Shown piece after piece: positions 1 to 9,725 of a DNA stretch of 64,000 bases. The notes below the pieces were generated by a model that worked only from the letters and a program-made list of their open reading frames with translations, was not told the origin of the DNA and searched no databases. Position 1 is the stretch's first letter. Every line of letters begins with the position of its first letter. Origin of the DNA: Corynebacterium epidermidicanis (GTDB lineage: Bacteria; Actinomycetota; Actinomycetes; Mycobacteriales; Mycobacteriaceae); contig NZ_CP011541.1 of NCBI RefSeq assembly GCF_001021025.1, positions 1,860,001 through 1,924,000 on the forward strand. Direction: 5' to 3'. A program made the position numbers and the translations under genes.

Positions 1-187
1 CAATCTGGCAGTTTTCGCGGTGCACCAAACCACGGATCGGGTGACGCGTCGTCTCCGGCTGGTTGGCAGTAATCGCAATCTTCTCGCCAACCAGGGCGTT
101 TGTCAGTGTGGACTTACCAGTATTCGGCCGGCCAACAAAACTAACGAAACCGGAACGAAAATTATCTTCGGTATATCCAAGTGTCAT
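1..187 (-). CDS. era: GTPase Era, N-terminal part only
   Basis: Era is a GTP-binding protein that binds 16S rRNA and helps 30S ribosome assembly. Only the first 62 residues are in the window; the rest lies beyond base 1. The G1/P-loop GRPNTGKST is at about residues 19-27, followed by the Era-like QPETTR G2 region. The ATG at 187-185 overlaps the TGA of the upstream CBS-domain gene (184-186), so the two are translationally coupled at the end of the minus-strand housekeeping operon. Confidence 0.93.
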   Translation of the reverse strand, partial: MTLGYTEDNFRSGFVSFVGRPNTGKSTLTNALVGEKIAITANQPETTRHPIRGLVHRENCQI

Positions 188-1476
188 GAGTCGATCCTAC
201 CAATGACTTCCACAATTGCTGAGGTCACTCGCATCCGGCCGCGCCGATCCCGCTTCCCTTCCGTGGTCAACCGCAATCCAGCGACCTCCACTTCAGCCCC
301 GGGCAACGGCACACGCCCCAACTCATAAGCGATCAGCCCGCCCACCGTATCGACCTGTTCCTTATCGAATTCCACCGACACATCCAGCTCTTCCGACAAC
401 AAACTTTCCAGGTCATCCAGGCTCAGGCGGGAGACGACGCGCAAGGTAGTCTCGTCCAGCTTCTCGACGGGCGCGGCCTCCGAAGCATCGTACTCATCAG
501 CAATTTCGCCGACGATTTCTTCCAAGATGTCCTCGATGGAGATCAGACCGGCGATACCACCATATTCGTCGACCAGCATGGCGATGTGGTTGCGATGCAG
601 CTGCATCTCGTGCAACAACCCATCCAAATTCTTGGAATCCGGAACGAAGGTCGCTTCGCGCATGACCTCGTCTACCCGCACGCTCGTACCACCGTCGGTG
701 GCGTGGTAGGTCTTTTGCACGAGGTCTTTCAGGTAGACAATGCCCACGATGTCATCGACAGTTTCCCCGATCACGGGTATGCGAGAATGCCCCGAACGAA
801 CACACAGGGCGGTGGCCTGGCCGGCCGTTTTATCGCGCTCAATCCAAATCATCTCGGTGCGCGGCACCATAACAGACCGGGCTGTAGTGGAAGCCAAATC
901 GAAGACGTTTTGAATCATACGTCGTTCTTCGATCTCCACAATGCCGTGTTCTTGCGCGATGTCCACCATCTCACGGAGCTCAATTTCCGTGGCATAAGGA
1001 CCATCACGGAAGCCCGAGCCGGGGGCCAGCAGATTGCCCAGCCAGATCAACACCTTGGGAATGGGACCGAGTACAAAGGCTGCAGAATTTAGGATCAACG
1101 CACTGTTAAGGGAAACCGTATAAGGATTTTGGCGTCCTACGGTGCGCGAGAGCACGCCGACCACAGCGAAGGTAACCAACGACAGGCTCAACACGGCCAC
1201 CGTGATCGCCGTGGAACGCACCTCGAACAGTTCCAAGGACAGCGAGACCGCAAAGACGGCCGCCACGGCGTCCAAAATCGTGCGGATGAGCACCAAAAGA
1301 TTAATGTGATCCGCGCGTTTCGTGACCACTTTGAGCAGCGCTGGCGCGCCTGGGCGTTCTTCCTTGACTAGCTCCTCAACTCGAGCGCGTGAGATCGAAG
1401 AAACCGCAGATTCGACCGTCGATAATGCCCCAGAGGCCAGCAGAGCCAAGAGAAGGCATAAGCCCTGCAGAATCAA
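184..1476 (-). CDS. CorC/HlyC-type membrane protein with DUF21 and CBS domains
   Basis: A 430-residue membrane protein of the DUF21-CBS-CorC_HlyC family, related to CorC and to proteins annotated as haemolysins; members are linked to Mg/Co ion transport, but the substrate here is unknown. The N-terminus is a hydrophobic DUF21 region (about residues 1-150). It is followed by a CBS pair (about 190-310, containing SVMVPRTEM and [18 protein letters not shown]) and a C-terminal CorC_HlyC domain that binds no DNA or nucleotide known to me. It sits between ybeY and era, with 4-base overlaps on both sides, an arrangement common in actinobacteria. Confidence 0.9.
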   Translation of the reverse strand: MILQGLCLLLALLASGALSTVESAVSSISRARVEELVKEERPGAPALLKVVTKRADHINLLVLIRTILDAVAAVFAVSLSLELFEVRSTAITVAVLSLSLVTFAVVGVLSRTVGRQNPYTVSLNSALILNSAAFVLGPIPKVLIWLGNLLAPGSGFRDGPYATEIELREMVDIAQEHGIVEIEERRMIQNVFDLASTTARSVMVPRTEMIWIERDKTAGQATALCVRSGHSRIPVIGETVDDIVGIVYLKDLVQKTYHATDGGTSVRVDEVMREATFVPDSKNLDGLLHEMQLHRNHIAMLVDEYGGIAGLISIEDILEEIVGEIADEYDASEAAPVEKLDETTLRVVSRLSLDDLESLLSEELDVSVEFDKEQVDTVGGLIAYELGRVPLPGAEVEVAGLRLTTEGKRDRRGRMRVTSAIVEVIGRIDS

Positions 1477-2003
1477 CTGAACTCACGATCCGCAGCACTC
1501 GGGAAGGCTTGGGCACCCTGGGGCTTATCTTGCTCGGAGTTCTCGTACCACTCACTCAAGATCTCGTTTTGCAGCGCGAACATCTCTTGTTCCTCGGCCG
1601 GCGTCACATGGTCATAGCCCAACAAGTGCAGGCAACCATGGACGGTGAGCAGCGCCAACTCGTGGGCGAGACCGTGGCCGGCTTTCTCCGCCTGGCGCTG
1701 CGCAAATTCCGGACATAACACGATGTCACCCAGCATTGCTGGCGATGGATCGGCAGCGTCGGGGCGTCCTGACCCGGGAGTGAGCTCATCCATCGGGAAA
1801 CTCATCACGTCGGTGGGACCTTCCAGATCGAGCCATCGAACGTGCAGGTCAGCGATCGTATCCAGGTCCACAATGTGGATGCTGAGCTCCGCGGCGGAAT
1901 GCACATCCATCGCGCGCAGAGCGAACGCAGCTACGTCGATGAGCTGGGTCTCGTCGACACCATCGCCTGCAAATCCAGATTCGTTAAAAACTTCGATGCT
2001 CAA
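1473..2003 (-). CDS. ybeY: Endoribonuclease YbeY, rRNA maturation factor
   Basis: YbeY is a zinc metalloribonuclease that takes part in 16S rRNA 3'-end processing and ribosome quality control. The zinc signature [11 protein letters not shown] is clear near residues 121-131, and the DVMSFPMDE segment typical of the family is present near residue 65. The 176-residue length is usual for actinobacteria; the tail after the zinc site is about 45 residues. It overlaps phoH (2000-2003) and the CBS gene (1473-1476) by four bases each, so all three are one translation-coupled unit. Confidence 0.95.
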   Translation of the reverse strand: MSIEVFNESGFAGDGVDETQLIDVAAFALRAMDVHSAAELSIHIVDLDTIADLHVRWLDLEGPTDVMSFPMDELTPGSGRPDAADPSPAMLGDIVLCPEFAQRQAEKAGHGLAHELALLTVHGCLHLLGYDHVTPAEEQEMFALQNEILSEWYENSEQDKPQGAQAFPSAADREFS

Positions 2004-3013
2004 CTGTTTTCCTCTTCAAATGCGTCGTAGGCGTCCACGATACGGCTTACCAGCGCATGCCGCACCACATCTTCACTGTGTAGTTCCGCAAAGTGGACGT
2101 CTTCCACTCCGCGCAAAATGTGCCGGACCAAGCGCAAACCCGATTTTTGGCCGCTCGGAAGGTCTACCTGGGTGATGTCACCGGTCACCACCATTTTTGC
2201 ACCAAACCCCAGGCGAGTGAGGAACATCTTCATCTGGGCTGGAGTGGTGTTTTGGGCCTCGTCCAGAATCACGAAAGCATCGTTGAGTGTGCGTCCACGC
2301 ATGTACGCCAGTGGTGCTACCTCGATCACCCCAGATTCCATCAGCTTCGGGATGATTTCGGGGTCGATCATGTCTCGCAGAGCGTCATAGAGCGGACGTA
2401 GGTAGGGGTCGATTTTCTCGTTGAGCGTGCCGGGCAGAAATCCCAGCTTCTCCCCTGCCTCCACTGCGGGGCGCGTCAAAATAATGCGACTGACCTGCCG
2501 CGAATGCAAAGCCTGCACTGCCTTGGCCACCGCGAGGTAGGTCTTGCCGGAACCTGCAGGCCCCAAACCAAAAACAACAGTGTTGGTGTCGATGGCGTCC
2601 ACATACTCTTTTTGGCCCAATGTCTTGGGTCGCACGGCTTTGCCCTTGCGGGCGATGATGTCGCTGGCCAACACCGCACGAACGCTTTGAGGTGCTTCAT
2701 CGGTGATGATCTTGACGGCATTCTTCACCGAATCCGGCGAAATGACGTGCCCACGCTGTGCGATGGCCTGCAGCTCATCGAGCACCTTGATTGTGCGCGC
2801 TACCTCGTAGTCCGGACCGGAAATCTTCGCCTGGGTTCCACGCACGAAAACGTCCACGGGAATCAGGTTTTCCAGCACTTTAAGGTTTTCGTCATTGATC
2901 CCGAGGACCGTATGAACGTGTGCTTCGCACAAGGAGTAATCCTCGGAAATAATGCTGGTCTTTTGATAGATAGCCAAACTGGGCTCGCCTGCCTGTCGGA
3001 ACTGTGGTGACAA
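2000..3013 (-). CDS. phoH: PhoH-like ATPase
   Basis: A PhoH-family P-loop ATPase of 337 residues. Walker A is [11 protein letters not shown] (about 152-162) and Walker B is FVILDEAQN. The family is tied to RNA metabolism and often sits next to ybeY, as here, but the biochemical role is not settled. The only in-frame start I see is a TTG at 3013, because a stop codon lies about 20 bases upstream; there is no good ribosome site in front, so the N-terminus is uncertain. It is followed by ybeY with an ATGA overlap. Confidence 0.9.
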   Translation of the reverse strand: MSPQFRQAGEPSLAIYQKTSIISEDYSLCEAHVHTVLGINDENLKVLENLIPVDVFVRGTQAKISGPDYEVARTIKVLDELQAIAQRGHVISPDSVKNAVKIITDEAPQSVRAVLASDIIARKGKAVRPKTLGQKEYVDAIDTNTVVFGLGPAGSGKTYLAVAKAVQALHSRQVSRIILTRPAVEAGEKLGFLPGTLNEKIDPYLRPLYDALRDMIDPEIIPKLMESGVIEVAPLAYMRGRTLNDAFVILDEAQNTTPAQMKMFLTRLGFGAKMVVTGDITQVDLPSGQKSGLRLVRHILRGVEDVHFAELHSEDVVRHALVSRIVDAYDAFEEENS

Positions 3014-3028
3014 GTTATGACTCGAACT

Positions 3029-3787
3029 TTACCAGCGCCGGAGCGCACCATAGGCGGCAAGTGCCACCAATCCGGCGCTCGCGGTACGAAGAACCTCAGG
3101 CCCTAGCACGGTAGCCGCTGCCCCCGCAGCCCGAAACTCTTCGACTTCCTCCGGAGCCAATCCCCCTTCGGGGCCAACGATGATGAGCAACGGTTCAGCC
3201 AGTGCGACGCTGGCAAAGGGCACCGACGCCTCCTCGTGGAGCATCACCGCGGTGCCACCTGCCATGCGACACTGCTGGATCAATTCCACGACATCAGCGC
3301 TACTCTGTGCGAGCTGCCCGATCTCCGGAACCGACAGCCGGCGCGATTGCTTGGCCGCCGCAACCGCCGCCGAACGCCACTTAGCCCTCCCCTTCTCCGC
3401 CTTGTTGGCCCACTTAGCGATACTGCGCGACGCCTGCCACGGCACAATCGTCCCCACCCCGCCCTGGGTCATGAGGTCCACTGCCAACTCGGAGCGCTCC
3501 GCCTTCGGCAACGCCTGCACGACGGTCACCGCGGGGCGCGGGAACTCATGCCTGGCCAGCACCTGCAGCGCCAACGCAGCCTTATCGACGCCTTCGACTC
3601 GCGCCTCGACACCTGCCCCGCAGCCGTCGATAAGAATGAGCACTTCACCGACCTGCAGTCGTTTCACGGTCGCGGCATGCTTGCCTTCTGCTCCGTCGAG
3701 TACGAACTGCGCGCCGATCTCGGGCAAAACCGGGGTATCGCCGGCGAGGTAGGCATCCAAATCAGCGAGGAAGACGGGCAGACTCAT
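3029..3787 (-). CDS. rsmE: 16S rRNA (uracil-1498-N3)-methyltransferase RsmE
   Basis: RsmE methylates U1498 of 16S rRNA using S-adenosylmethionine. It is a SPOUT (knotted) methyltransferase of 252 residues. The C-terminal cofactor knot shows LLIIVGPEGGLAPEEVEEF followed by LGPEVLRTASAGLVAL, both diagnostic for the family. An N-terminal PUA-like domain covers about the first 75 residues. The ATG overlaps the dnaJ stop by four bases (3784-3787). The next gene, phoH, begins 15 bases further on. Confidence 0.94.
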   Translation of the reverse strand: MSLPVFLADLDAYLAGDTPVLPEIGAQFVLDGAEGKHAATVKRLQVGEVLILIDGCGAGVEARVEGVDKAALALQVLARHEFPRPAVTVVQALPKAERSELAVDLMTQGGVGTIVPWQASRSIAKWANKAEKGRAKWRSAAVAAAKQSRRLSVPEIGQLAQSSADVVELIQQCRMAGGTAVMLHEEASVPFASVALAEPLLIIVGPEGGLAPEEVEEFRAAGAAATVLGPEVLRTASAGLVALAAYGALRRW

Positions 3788-4920
3788 ATGCGAAAACGGT
3801 TTCGTAGTCGGGAGAAGACGGATTCCGAACCGGCTTCGGAGAATAGTTTGGTTTCGTCATCCCGGTGATCCCGCAGCTTTTCCAGCATGTCTCGGGAACG
3901 CTTATCGAGCTCGGTAGGGATCTTGACATCAAGGTGAGCATAGAGATTACCTACCTGATCACCTCGCAGCACCGGCATACCCGCGCCCTCGACGCGCACC
4001 TGTTCGGCAGGCTGGGAACCAGCCGGCACGGTGATGGTGACCTTGTTGCCGTCAAGCCCCTCGATGTCGAGAGAGCTTCCCAGAGCGGCATCAACCATGG
4101 GAACCTCCACCGAAACGTGCAGGTCATCACCATTGCGAGTGAACACTGGGTGCGGTGCCACAGAGATCTCCACGTACAGGTCGCCGGCTGGGCCGCCGCC
4201 ACGGCCGACTTCGCCACGTCCTGCCATGCGGATTCGCATGCCGTCGTTAATTCCTGCTGGTACGGATACCGTCATATGCTTGCGGGACTTCACTCGGCCG
4301 TCGCCACCACACTTGTCACACGGATCCTGGATAACCTCGCCTGTGCCTTGGCACACGTGACATGGCCGCGAGGTCATCACATTGCCCAGGAACGAACGCT
4401 GGACTTCCTGGATTTCACCCGAACCGTGGCAATTGTTACAGGTGACCGGCTTTGACTTGGAATTGGAACCTGTACCTTCGCAGCGGTCACACAGGATTGC
4501 GGTGTCTACCGTGATCTCCTTTGCCACACCGGAAAATGCCTCTTCCAGGGTGATTTGGGTACGCAACAGCGCATCGTTGCCCGGTTGGACACGCGAGCGC
4601 GGACCGCGACTGCCCCCAGCGGCACCACCAAAGAAGGCTTCAAAGATGTCTCCGAAACCGCCACCGCCGAAGCCACCGCCGAAGCCACCGCCAGCCGCCG
4701 GGCCTTCCATTGGGTCGCCACCAGCATCCACGATGCGGCGCTTCTGCGGATCCAACAGCACTTCATTGGCGAGGGAGATTTCGCGGAATTTCTCCGCGGC
4801 TTCCTCGGTGTCGTTGACGTCCGGGTGGTACTTCCTGGCGAGGCGTCGGTAAGCTTTCTTGATCTCCTGGTCGGTGGCGTCCCTATCCAATCCAAGAATG
4901 CCATAATAATCGCGTGCCAC
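3784..4920 (-). CDS. dnaJ: Chaperone DnaJ (second, HrcA-linked copy)
   Basis: A DnaJ co-chaperone that stimulates the ATPase of DnaK. The J domain (about residues 1-70, with HPD in KYHPDVND) is followed by a Gly/Phe-rich stretch. Next come four zinc-finger repeats (CDRCEGTG, CNNCHGSG, CHVCQGTG, CDKCGGDG) and the C-terminal substrate-binding domain. I chose the GTG at 4920 (protein starts ARDYYGILGLD), which fits the conserved family start; an in-frame TTG at 4947 would add nine poorly conserved residues. About 378 residues. The adjacent hrcA, 51 bases upstream, matches the corynebacterial dnaJ2 locus. Confidence 0.95.
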   Translation of the reverse strand: MARDYYGILGLDRDATDQEIKKAYRRLARKYHPDVNDTEEAAEKFREISLANEVLLDPQKRRIVDAGGDPMEGPAAGGGFGGGFGGGGFGDIFEAFFGGAAGGSRGPRSRVQPGNDALLRTQITLEEAFSGVAKEITVDTAILCDRCEGTGSNSKSKPVTCNNCHGSGEIQEVQRSFLGNVMTSRPCHVCQGTGEVIQDPCDKCGGDGRVKSRKHMTVSVPAGINDGMRIRMAGRGEVGRGGGPAGDLYVEISVAPHPVFTRNGDDLHVSVEVPMVDAALGSSLDIEGLDGNKVTITVPAGSQPAEQVRVEGAGMPVLRGDQVGNLYAHLDVKIPTELDKRSRDMLEKLRDHRDDETKLFSEAGSESVFSRLRNRFRI

Positions 4921-4971
4921 GATGTGTGTTGTACCTTTCTTCAGCAACTGTGTTGGTGCTAATGCCGTCGA

Positions 4972-5970
4972 TTAGCGCCCGCCGAGAACTCGACTGACAT
5001 ATTGTGCAACGGCGGACACCTTCGAAATAGTTCCGGTGTAATCCATAAATGTTGGCCCAATGACCCCCAAAGCTCCAAATGTAGCTTCCTCATCACCGTA
5101 GCCGGTGGACACGATGGAGGTGCTATGCAGGTCCTTTTCCTGGATTTCGGAGCCGATCGTGACGTTGACCTCACCCTCTTGCACGTGGCTGAGCAGGCGC
5201 AATACCGTCACTTGCTCTTCGAGAGCGTCGAGTAGCGAAGTGTTGATCCGGGTGAGATTCGATGCCCCCGCCAAAATCAGGCGGTCAGAAGGCGCCTCTA
5301 CCAAGGTTTCGATCAATACGGTCGCACAGCGGATCACGATGTTGCGCAGGTCTCGCGGCGCGGACTCCGCCAGATCAGCCAGCGCAACCGATGCCTCTGG
5401 CATGGTCTTCCCGCCCATCGCCTGATTAAGCAGGTTGCGCAGGGTGCTCACGTCATCGATAGCCTCATCGAGCTCCACGTTGCGCTGCTCTACGCGCCCC
5501 ACGTCAGTGATGAGGACCAGGAGCAGCCGAGACGGGGTCAGCGCAACCACTTCGCAGTGCTTGACCCGCGAGACCTTCAAGGTCGGTAGCTGAACCACGG
5601 CGGCCTGGCGGGTGAGCTGTGAAAGCAGCTGCACGCTGCGCCGCAGCACATCCTCCATGTCCACCCCGCCCTCGAGGAAGTTCAGAATGGCACGCCGCTC
5701 GGGCAAAGACATTGGCTTGATCTCGTGAATCGAATCCACGAACAGCCGATAGCCCTTTTCAGTAGGAATGCGGCCCGAGCTGGCATGTTGTTGAGCGATG
5801 TACCCCTCGGCCTCCAGCACGGCCATGTCGTTGCGCACGGTGGCACTCGAAACACCCAATTGGTGTCGCTCTACCAACGCCTTCGAGCCGACGGGCTCCT
5901 GAGACGCTATGTAGTCAGCGACGATGGCGCCCAAAACCTGCCGACGTCGCTTCTCAGTTGACGATGCCAT
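4972..5970 (-). CDS. hrcA: Heat-inducible transcription repressor HrcA
   Basis: HrcA represses chaperonin genes by binding CIRCE inverted repeats. The 332-residue protein has an N-terminal winged helix (residues 1-100, with [19 protein letters not shown] as the recognition region) and a C-terminal GAF-like dimerisation domain. I see no CIRCE element (TTAGCACTC-N9-GAGTGCTAA) near it, so its targets are outside this window. One base separates its start from the hemW stop. Confidence 0.96.
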   Translation of the reverse strand: MASSTEKRRRQVLGAIVADYIASQEPVGSKALVERHQLGVSSATVRNDMAVLEAEGYIAQQHASSGRIPTEKGYRLFVDSIHEIKPMSLPERRAILNFLEGGVDMEDVLRRSVQLLSQLTRQAAVVQLPTLKVSRVKHCEVVALTPSRLLLVLITDVGRVEQRNVELDEAIDDVSTLRNLLNQAMGGKTMPEASVALADLAESAPRDLRNIVIRCATVLIETLVEAPSDRLILAGASNLTRINTSLLDALEEQVTVLRLLSHVQEGEVNVTIGSEIQEKDLHSTSIVSTGYGDEEATFGALGVIGPTFMDYTGTISKVSAVAQYVSRVLGGR

Positions 5971-5971
5971 C

Positions 5972-7066
5972 TCACTCCTCAGCTAGGATATCGGCAATAA
6001 TACCGTCTGCGAGCAGCCTTCCTTCGTCAGTGAGCGCCACCCGATCGGAAATCTGCAGCAGCCCCGCAGCCTCGTGTCGACGCGCCGCCTCCCAAGCAGT
6101 GATGTGGTGCGCCTCAATTCCCTCCCGCAACCGCAAACCAAGCATCAGCTTTTCGACGTGCCGATCCTCTGCTGTGAGCTCCTCAGTCTCAGCAATAGGC
6201 AGGCCGGTGCGCAACAATTCCGCGTAGCGACGTGGATGCTTCACGTTATAGAACCGCTTATCGCCCAAGTGCGAATGCGCCCCTGGGCCAGCTCCCCACC
6301 AGTCCCCATCCCGCCAATAACCGAGGTTATGCTGGCACTCACCGCCTGGCTTCGCCCAATTGGAAACTTCATACCAGCTAAATCCGTGGGCAGAAAGTGC
6401 CTCATCGATGATCTGGTAGCGATCCGCCAAGACGTCTTCGTCAGGAGCAGGAAGTTCCCCTCGGGCGACCTTGCGAGCCATGCGAGTACCGTCCTCAACG
6501 ATGAGCGAATACGCCGAAACGTGGTCTACGTCAGCAGATAACACCGCGTCGAGGGTGCGACGGACATCGTCATCGGTTTCTGAGGGCGTGCCATAGATCA
6601 TGTCCAAGTTGACGTGCTCAAATCCAGCGGCCTTCGCTTCGCGGGCTGCTGCCACCGCCCTGCCCGGGGTGTGCGTCCGCTCCAAAATGCGCAGCACATG
6701 CGACGCTGCACTTTGCATGCCCAAGGAGATCCGGGTAAAGCCTGCTTCTTTCAAACCGGCAAAGAATTCCGGAGAGGTGGATTCCGGGTTGGATTCGGTG
6801 GTGATTTCCGGGCCGTTGAGGTCGAAGTTGTCACGAACCACATCGAGAATCTGAGTCAGCCCTCTCGCCCCCAGCATTGACGGGGTCCCACCCCCAAAGA
6901 AAATGGTGTCGAGTGGTCGCTTTTCCGCCAGCTCCAGTTCCCGAAACAAGGATTCAAGATACGTCTCCGGAGACATGCCTGCCTCGCCGGGCGTATATGT
7001 GTTGAAATCGCAGTATCCGCACCGAGAAGCACAAAAGGGGACGTGAATGTACAGGCCGTACGTCAC
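5972..7066 (-). CDS. hemW: Radical SAM haem chaperone HemW (HemN-like)
   Basis: A 364-residue radical-SAM protein. The cluster motif is [10 protein letters not shown] (CxxxCxxC, residues 12-19), followed by the [11 protein letters not shown]-binding segment at about residue 57. Such proteins were long annotated as HemN (oxygen-independent coproporphyrinogen oxidase). The short length, lack of the HemN N-terminal extension, and placement next to hrcA-dnaJ fit HemW, which inserts haem into apoproteins. It overlaps the upstream gene of unknown function by four bases (7063-7066). Confidence 0.9.
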   Translation of the reverse strand: MTYGLYIHVPFCASRCGYCDFNTYTPGEAGMSPETYLESLFRELELAEKRPLDTIFFGGGTPSMLGARGLTQILDVVRDNFDLNGPEITTESNPESTSPEFFAGLKEAGFTRISLGMQSAASHVLRILERTHTPGRAVAAAREAKAAGFEHVNLDMIYGTPSETDDDVRRTLDAVLSADVDHVSAYSLIVEDGTRMARKVARGELPAPDEDVLADRYQIIDEALSAHGFSWYEVSNWAKPGGECQHNLGYWRDGDWWGAGPGAHSHLGDKRFYNVKHPRRYAELLRTGLPIAETEELTAEDRHVEKLMLGLRLREGIEAHHITAWEAARRHEAAGLLQISDRVALTDEGRLLADGIIADILAEE

Positions 7067-7725
7067 GAAGCCTGGACCTTTCGCTTCGCGATAACGCGCG
7101 CCACCACTGCGTCGATCCGCGCCCGCTCGCCGAGGAACCGAGGAGGCTTACTTCCGCGCATTCCACGCACAAATTCGGGATGCAGCTGTGCAACGTCGCG
7201 CATCCAAGTCTCCACGGCGACGTCGACAATGCGCTGGGTTTGCGAGTACAACACTGGCAGGCTCAGCGCGCCGAGGTCGTCGGCAGCCACCGCAGTCCGA
7301 TCCAGCACCCACTCAACCGTAGCTTCCAGGTTGCGCACCACTGCCCGGCTCCTGGCTTTCATCGCCCGCGCGACCTTTTCGACCCCCGCGGGAGAACTCA
7401 GCGGCGCAACCTCCGTGACATCGGTAAGCACTGCCGGCTTAGCGACGACCACGTCCCGCCGCTGCCGGACGGACACGGTGCCACTACGCAGGCCAGACGT
7501 CAGCGCTTGTCGCACGCCAGCGAGCTCAGCGACTGCCCGTCGCGCATCGACACGTGCGTCTTCGACAATGTCATCGAACTCTGCTTTGCAATCAACGACG
7601 AGTTCAGTGTCCCAGTCGTTGATTGCCTCAATGAGGTGCTCGATGTAATCAACGACTTCGTCACCGATGTCGTAGACCGCTTGGGTCAACTCACGGTGAC
7701 GTAGCTTGGCGTCAATTAGTTGCAC
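7063..7725 (-). CDS. Conserved protein of unknown function, first gene of the hemW-hrcA operon
   Basis: A soluble, probably mostly alpha-helical protein of 220 residues with no membrane segments or signal peptide. It is acidic at the N-terminus (for example EAINDWDTELVVDCKAEFDDIVED) and basic at the C-terminus ([13 protein letters not shown]). I recognise no catalytic motif. The ATGA overlap with hemW puts it at the head of the operon. The equivalent position in C. glutamicum also holds an uncharacterised gene, as I recall. The ATG follows an AGGAGGGG-like sequence on the minus strand. Confidence 0.8.
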   Translation of the reverse strand: MQLIDAKLRHRELTQAVYDIGDEVVDYIEHLIEAINDWDTELVVDCKAEFDDIVEDARVDARRAVAELAGVRQALTSGLRSGTVSVRQRRDVVVAKPAVLTDVTEVAPLSSPAGVEKVARAMKARSRAVVRNLEATVEWVLDRTAVAADDLGALSLPVLYSQTQRIVDVAVETWMRDVAQLHPEFVRGMRGSKPPRFLGERARIDAVVARVIAKRKVQAS

Positions 7726-7811
7726 AGCCCCTCCTTTTGGACGTTTTCTACCTTAAAGGTTTGCTGGCAGAAAATCGGGTAGGCCCGCCGGGAGAGGCTG
7801 GGAGTGTCGGA

Positions 7812-9641
7812 CTAATTGCGCTTGTAGATGTGATTGATTTCCTTGGTGAACCGACGCACCACCACGTTGCGCTTAACCTTCATGGTTGGCGTGAGCTCAT
7901 CCGCCTCCTCAGACAGGTCCCGGTCCAAGATGTAGAACTTCTTAATGGCCTCAGTGTGGGAAACGGTGGCGTTGGTGTTGTTGATCGCGTCCTGGATATC
8001 GGCACGCAGCTGCGGATTCAGCGCCAATTCGGTCACCGAGGTCTTTTCTGGGAAGTTGTGCACCAGCTTCCAGCGACGGAACGCATCCTCGTCCAAGGTG
8101 AGCAGCACTCCGACGAACGGCTTGCCGTCGCCAACCACCAGGGCCTGGGAAATGAGTGGATGCGAGCGCAACAAATCTTCCATCGGCCCCGGCGAGATGT
8201 TCTTGCCACCGGCGGTGACAATCAAGTCCTTCTTTCGGCCGGAAATCTGCAGGTAGCCCTCATCGTTGATCTCGCCCAGGTCACCAGTGTTGAACCAGCC
8301 GTCGACGATCGCCTCGCGAGTAGCCTCCTCATTGTTCCAATAGCCGGTAAACAGCTGCAGCCCCTTAAGCAGGATCTCTCCCTCTTCATTGACCCGCGCT
8401 GCCATGCCGCCAACTGGTCGACCAACAGTCCCGATGCGCTGTGGCTGAAAATCGACCGCGGCTGCAGCGGAGGTTTCCGTCAATCCATAACCTTCGTACA
8501 CCGGGACCCCAATGCCCCGGAAGAAGTGCAGCAGGTCGTGGCTCATCGCGGAGCCACCAGAGATGCAGTAACGCACCTCATCACCCATCGCAGAACGTAT
8601 CTTGGCGAATACAAGGCGGTCAAATGCGCGATGCTTAAGTTTCAGACTCCGGCTAGGCCCGCCGTTATCCAAAGACTTCGAGTATTCGATAGCAACCTTT
8701 TCTGCCTCAAGGAACATCGCCCCCGACACAGCAGACTTATCCGCAGCTTTCTGAGCTGCACCATTACGAACTTTTTCAAAGACTCGTGGCACACCCAGGA
8801 TCAGATTCGGGCGTGAGCGTTGGAATTCCACCGTTAGAGAGGAAAAATCGGACCAGTGCGACTGGGTGGCGCCGCCTACTGCGACTGCAAGCGACACCGC
8901 GCGCGCCAAAACGTGCGCCATCGGCAGGAATGTCAACACCCGGGTGCCAGGGACGGCGATAGCCCCAATAGGGTGAGTGAGCAGCGCGCGGACCTCCGAC
9001 AGCCAATTGGCGTGGGTTAGCATGCAGCCCTTTGGCCGCCCGGTGGTGCCGGAGGTATACACCAGGGAGGCGAGGTCGGCGCCCATGGTGGCGTCGATAC
9101 GCTGCTGAACTTCCTCGTCAGTGATGCCGCGCCCTTCAAATTTGAGGGTGGTCACAGCGGAGGAGTTAATTTCTAAAATGCGCCGCAGCTGTGACGGCGA
9201 ACCCTGGAGGCGTGGTTCGCCGTTGTCTTGCAGCTCGAGGTGCTTCATCAACTCGGTGTGCTCGCGCGACTCGGTGATTGCGAAGACTGCGCCGGAGTCC
9301 TCAATAATCCACTGGATTTGGGATTGGGAGGACGATCCATAGATCGGCACCGAGGCTGCCCCCGCAGCCCAGATGGCGAAGTCCAGCAGGGACCACTCAT
9401 AGCGAGTCTCCGACAGCAAAGCCACCCGATCGCCCTCGCGAACGCCATTAGCAATCAAGCCCTTGGCGACCTCAAATACTTCTGCAATGAATTCTTTTGC
9501 CGTGACATTGACCCACTCGAAGTTTCGCGGGCGGGTGAACATCACTCCGTAGGGACGCGCCGTCGCCGTGGCAATCAACGCCTTCAACGGTGTCTCATGA
9601 GGTTCGAGCTCGAAGTTAGCTTGAGTGGCAAATTCCTGCAT
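7812..9641 (-). CDS. Long-chain fatty-acid-CoA ligase (FadD15 type)
   Basis: An AMP-forming acyl-CoA synthetase of the ANL superfamily, activating fatty acids with ATP and CoA. Motifs in order: LVYTSGTTGRPKGCMLTH (P-loop, about residue 195), YEGYGLTETSAAA (A5, about 390), GWFNTGDLGEIN (A7, about 450) and the hinge GRKKDLIVTAGGKNISP. I chose the ATG at 9641 (MQEFATQ, 609 residues) because AAGGA lies five bases upstream; an ATG at 9656 has no ribosome site. It is divergent from malQ. The substrate chain length is inferred from family resemblance only. Confidence 0.9.
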   Translation of the reverse strand: MQEFATQANFELEPHETPLKALIATATARPYGVMFTRPRNFEWVNVTAKEFIAEVFEVAKGLIANGVREGDRVALLSETRYEWSLLDFAIWAAGAASVPIYGSSSQSQIQWIIEDSGAVFAITESREHTELMKHLELQDNGEPRLQGSPSQLRRILEINSSAVTTLKFEGRGITDEEVQQRIDATMGADLASLVYTSGTTGRPKGCMLTHANWLSEVRALLTHPIGAIAVPGTRVLTFLPMAHVLARAVSLAVAVGGATQSHWSDFSSLTVEFQRSRPNLILGVPRVFEKVRNGAAQKAADKSAVSGAMFLEAEKVAIEYSKSLDNGGPSRSLKLKHRAFDRLVFAKIRSAMGDEVRYCISGGSAMSHDLLHFFRGIGVPVYEGYGLTETSAAAAVDFQPQRIGTVGRPVGGMAARVNEEGEILLKGLQLFTGYWNNEEATREAIVDGWFNTGDLGEINDEGYLQISGRKKDLIVTAGGKNISPGPMEDLLRSHPLISQALVVGDGKPFVGVLLTLDEDAFRRWKLVHNFPEKTSVTELALNPQLRADIQDAINNTNATVSHTEAIKKFYILDRDLSEEADELTPTMKVKRNVVVRRFTKEINHIYKRN

Positions 9642-9725
9642 AATCTTCCTTTTCATGAGGGATAGTTCATGTTCACGCTACACTTTGGCAGCAGCAATGC
9701 GCGATAGATGGCAAGATAAATCGGT

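Noticed and set aside
4972..5990. CIRCE element near hrcA
   Set aside because: No TTAGCACTC/GAGTGCTAA pair is present near hrcA or dnaJ.
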